Notes under the pieces: generated by a model
Seen by the model: the letters and a program-made list of their open reading frames with translations, nothing else
Told to the model about the DNA's origin: nothing
Database searches by the model: none
Part shown: one piece after another, positions 60,900 to 61,898 of the stretch
Layout: each line of letters opens with the position of its first letter
Position numbering within the stretch: position 1 is the stretch's first letter
Source of the DNA: Burkholderiales bacterium
GTDB taxonomy: Bacteria; Pseudomonadota; Gammaproteobacteria; Burkholderiales; Burkholderiaceae_C
DNA length: 61,898 nt
Direction: 5' to 3'
Assembly (NCBI GenBank): GCA_028868825.1
Contig: JAGWTU010000031.1
Location: 1 to 61,898 of the forward strand
Program-made: the position numbers and the translations under genes

Positions 60900-61898
60900 A
60901 TGGCCACGCCATCCTGGCAGGCGAGCGCCGAGGCCGTCCTGCTGCCCGCGGGCGCGCTGGCGGCGGCGCTGCTGGCCTTCGGCGTCTTCGTCTGGTTCGG
61001 CGGGACCAGCCCGCTGCAGACCTGGGAGCTGCTGTTCAGCGGCGCCTTCGGCAATGCCTTCGCCTGGCAGAACACGCTGCAACGCGCCGCGCCGCTGATG
61101 CTCACCGCGCTGGCGGTGGCGCTGCCGGCGCGCGCCGGGCTGACGGTGATCGGCGGCGAGGGCGCGCTCGTGCTCGGCGCGCTGGGCTGCGCCGGACTGC
61201 CTTACCTGATGCCGCTGCCCGGCAATGTCGCCGGCACGGCGCTCGTGCTCGCCGCCGGCGCGCTGCTCGGCGCCGCCTGGGTCGCGCTGGCCGGGCTGCT
61301 GCGGCAATGGCGCGGTGTCAACGAGACGATCTCGAGCCTGCTGCTGGGCTATATCGCGATCGCCCTGTTCAAGCATTTCGTCGAAGGGCCGATGCGCGAC
61401 CCGGCGAGCCTGAACAAGCCGTCGACGCGGCCGCTGGCCGAGGGCCTGCGCATCGGCGCCATCGCCCCCGACAGCTTGCTCGGCGATGTCCACTGGGGCC
61501 TCGTGCTGGGCCTGCTCGCCTGCATCGCCGCGGGGATCTGGCTGCACTACACGGCCTCGGGATTCGCCTTGAGCGTGGTCGGCGGCAATGCGCGCGCGGC
61601 GCGACTCGTCGGGCTGCCGGCGGACCGCCTGATCGTCGCCGCCTGCGCGCTCGGCGGCGGCTGCGCCGGCCTGGCCGGTGCCGTCGAGGTCGCCGCGGTG
61701 CAGACCTCGGCCAATGCCTCGGTGATCGCGGGGCTGGGCTACACCGGCATCCTGGTGTCCTTCGTCGCCCGCCACGACCCCTGGGCGATTCCGCCGGTGG
61801 CGCTGCTGTTCGGCGGCTTCGCGGCGGCCGGCAGCCTGCTGCAGCGCCGCCTCGGCCTGCCCGATGCCTCGGTGCTCGTGCTGCAGGGCTTCGCCTTC
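60900..61898 (+). CDS. ABC transporter permease (BPD_transp_2 family), partial
   Basis: Open to the window end, with 333 codons visible. It is a polytopic protein with the family pattern TLQRAAPLMLTALAVALPARAGLTVIGGEGALVLGALGCA, VNETISSLLLGYIA, GFALSVVGGNARAARLVGLPADRL and GGGCAGLAGAVEV. It matches the first permease of BMP/nucleoside transporters (YufP/RbsC-like). With the preceding binding protein it forms an import system; the second permease and ATPase genes should lie beyond the window. Confidence 0.9.
   Translation, partial: MATPSWQASAEAVLLPAGALAAALLAFGVFVWFGGTSPLQTWELLFSGAFGNAFAWQNTLQRAAPLMLTALAVALPARAGLTVIGGEGALVLGALGCAGLPYLMPLPGNVAGTALVLAAGALLGAAWVALAGLLRQWRGVNETISSLLLGYIAIALFKHFVEGPMRDPASLNKPSTRPLAEGLRIGAIAPDSLLGDVHWGLVLGLLACIAAGIWLHYTASGFALSVVGGNARAARLVGLPADRLIVAACALGGGCAGLAGAVEVAAVQTSANASVIAGLGYTGILVSFVARHDPWAIPPVALLFGGFAAAGSLLQRRLGLPDASVLVLQGFAF

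Overview
The window is a gene-dense, very GC-rich bacterial chromosome segment. Many genes overlap by 1-4 bases, and GTG or TTG starts are common. Gene content (nagA, an IclR regulator beside a Bug/TctC binding protein, MHYT-GGDEF-EAL, a complete oxidative dsr operon, soeABC) suggests a chemolithotrophic or phototrophic sulfur-oxidising betaproteobacterium, probably Burkholderiales. The taxon is an inference, because no rRNA or tRNA gene was recognised. No insertion sequence, phage gene, CRISPR array or replication origin was recognised. No gene-free stretch exceeds about 200 bases.

Layout. (1) 1-12.0 kb, mixed housekeeping: the end of a probable GlcNAc kinase, nagA, a TonB-dependent receptor divergent from a two-component system, a MaoC-type hydratase, queD (a triple-domain fusion) and queE, a TPR-GGDEF protein, and an IclR regulator with a Bug-type binding protein. 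(2) 12.0-19.5 kb: a ribbon-helix-helix gene followed by hyfB-C-E-F-G-I-like genes. These form a membrane complex related to group 4 hydrogenases, but its large subunit has lost all four NiFe cysteines (an Ehr-like complex). (3) 19.5-23.7 kb: two c-di-GMP enzymes. (4) 23.9-33.4 kb, sulfur block 1: an AhpD-like gene with an FNR-like site, tusA-dsrE2-yeeE, and soeABC-tauE-orf-fadL. (5) 33.6-35.4 kb: a NarL-type two-component system with a cysteine-rich GAF sensor. (6) 35.4-49.7 kb, sulfur block 2 (minus strand): dsrABEFHCMK-sqr-dsrLJOPN, then a cysteine-free DsrC paralog and cobA. (7) 49.9-54.5 kb, divergent from dsrA: a compact seven-gene cluster (69-aa protein, Cas6/Cmx6-like RAMP protein, second cysteine-armless DsrC paralog, unknown 215-aa protein, TauD-like oxygenase, HTH-ferredoxin-reductase fusion, degenerate S24-like protein). 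(8) 54.5-61.9 kb: chrA, a PAP2-like protein, a J-domain protein, a patatin, a methyltransferase, and the start of a BMP-type ABC transporter.

How it works together: SQR oxidises sulfide and stored sulfur is mobilised. TusA, DsrE2 and DsrEFH pass sulfur to DsrC, and DsrMKJOP oxidises the carrier. DsrAB with DsrL produces sulfite, which SoeABC oxidises to sulfate or TauE exports. CobA and DsrN supply sirohaem amide. The promoters of tusA, soeA and dsrA share a CCCRGATGGGT element, and tusA and soeA share a further 23-bp element. The adjacent NarL-type system is the obvious candidate regulator. The seven-gene cluster beside dsrA is the best candidate for an undescribed system.
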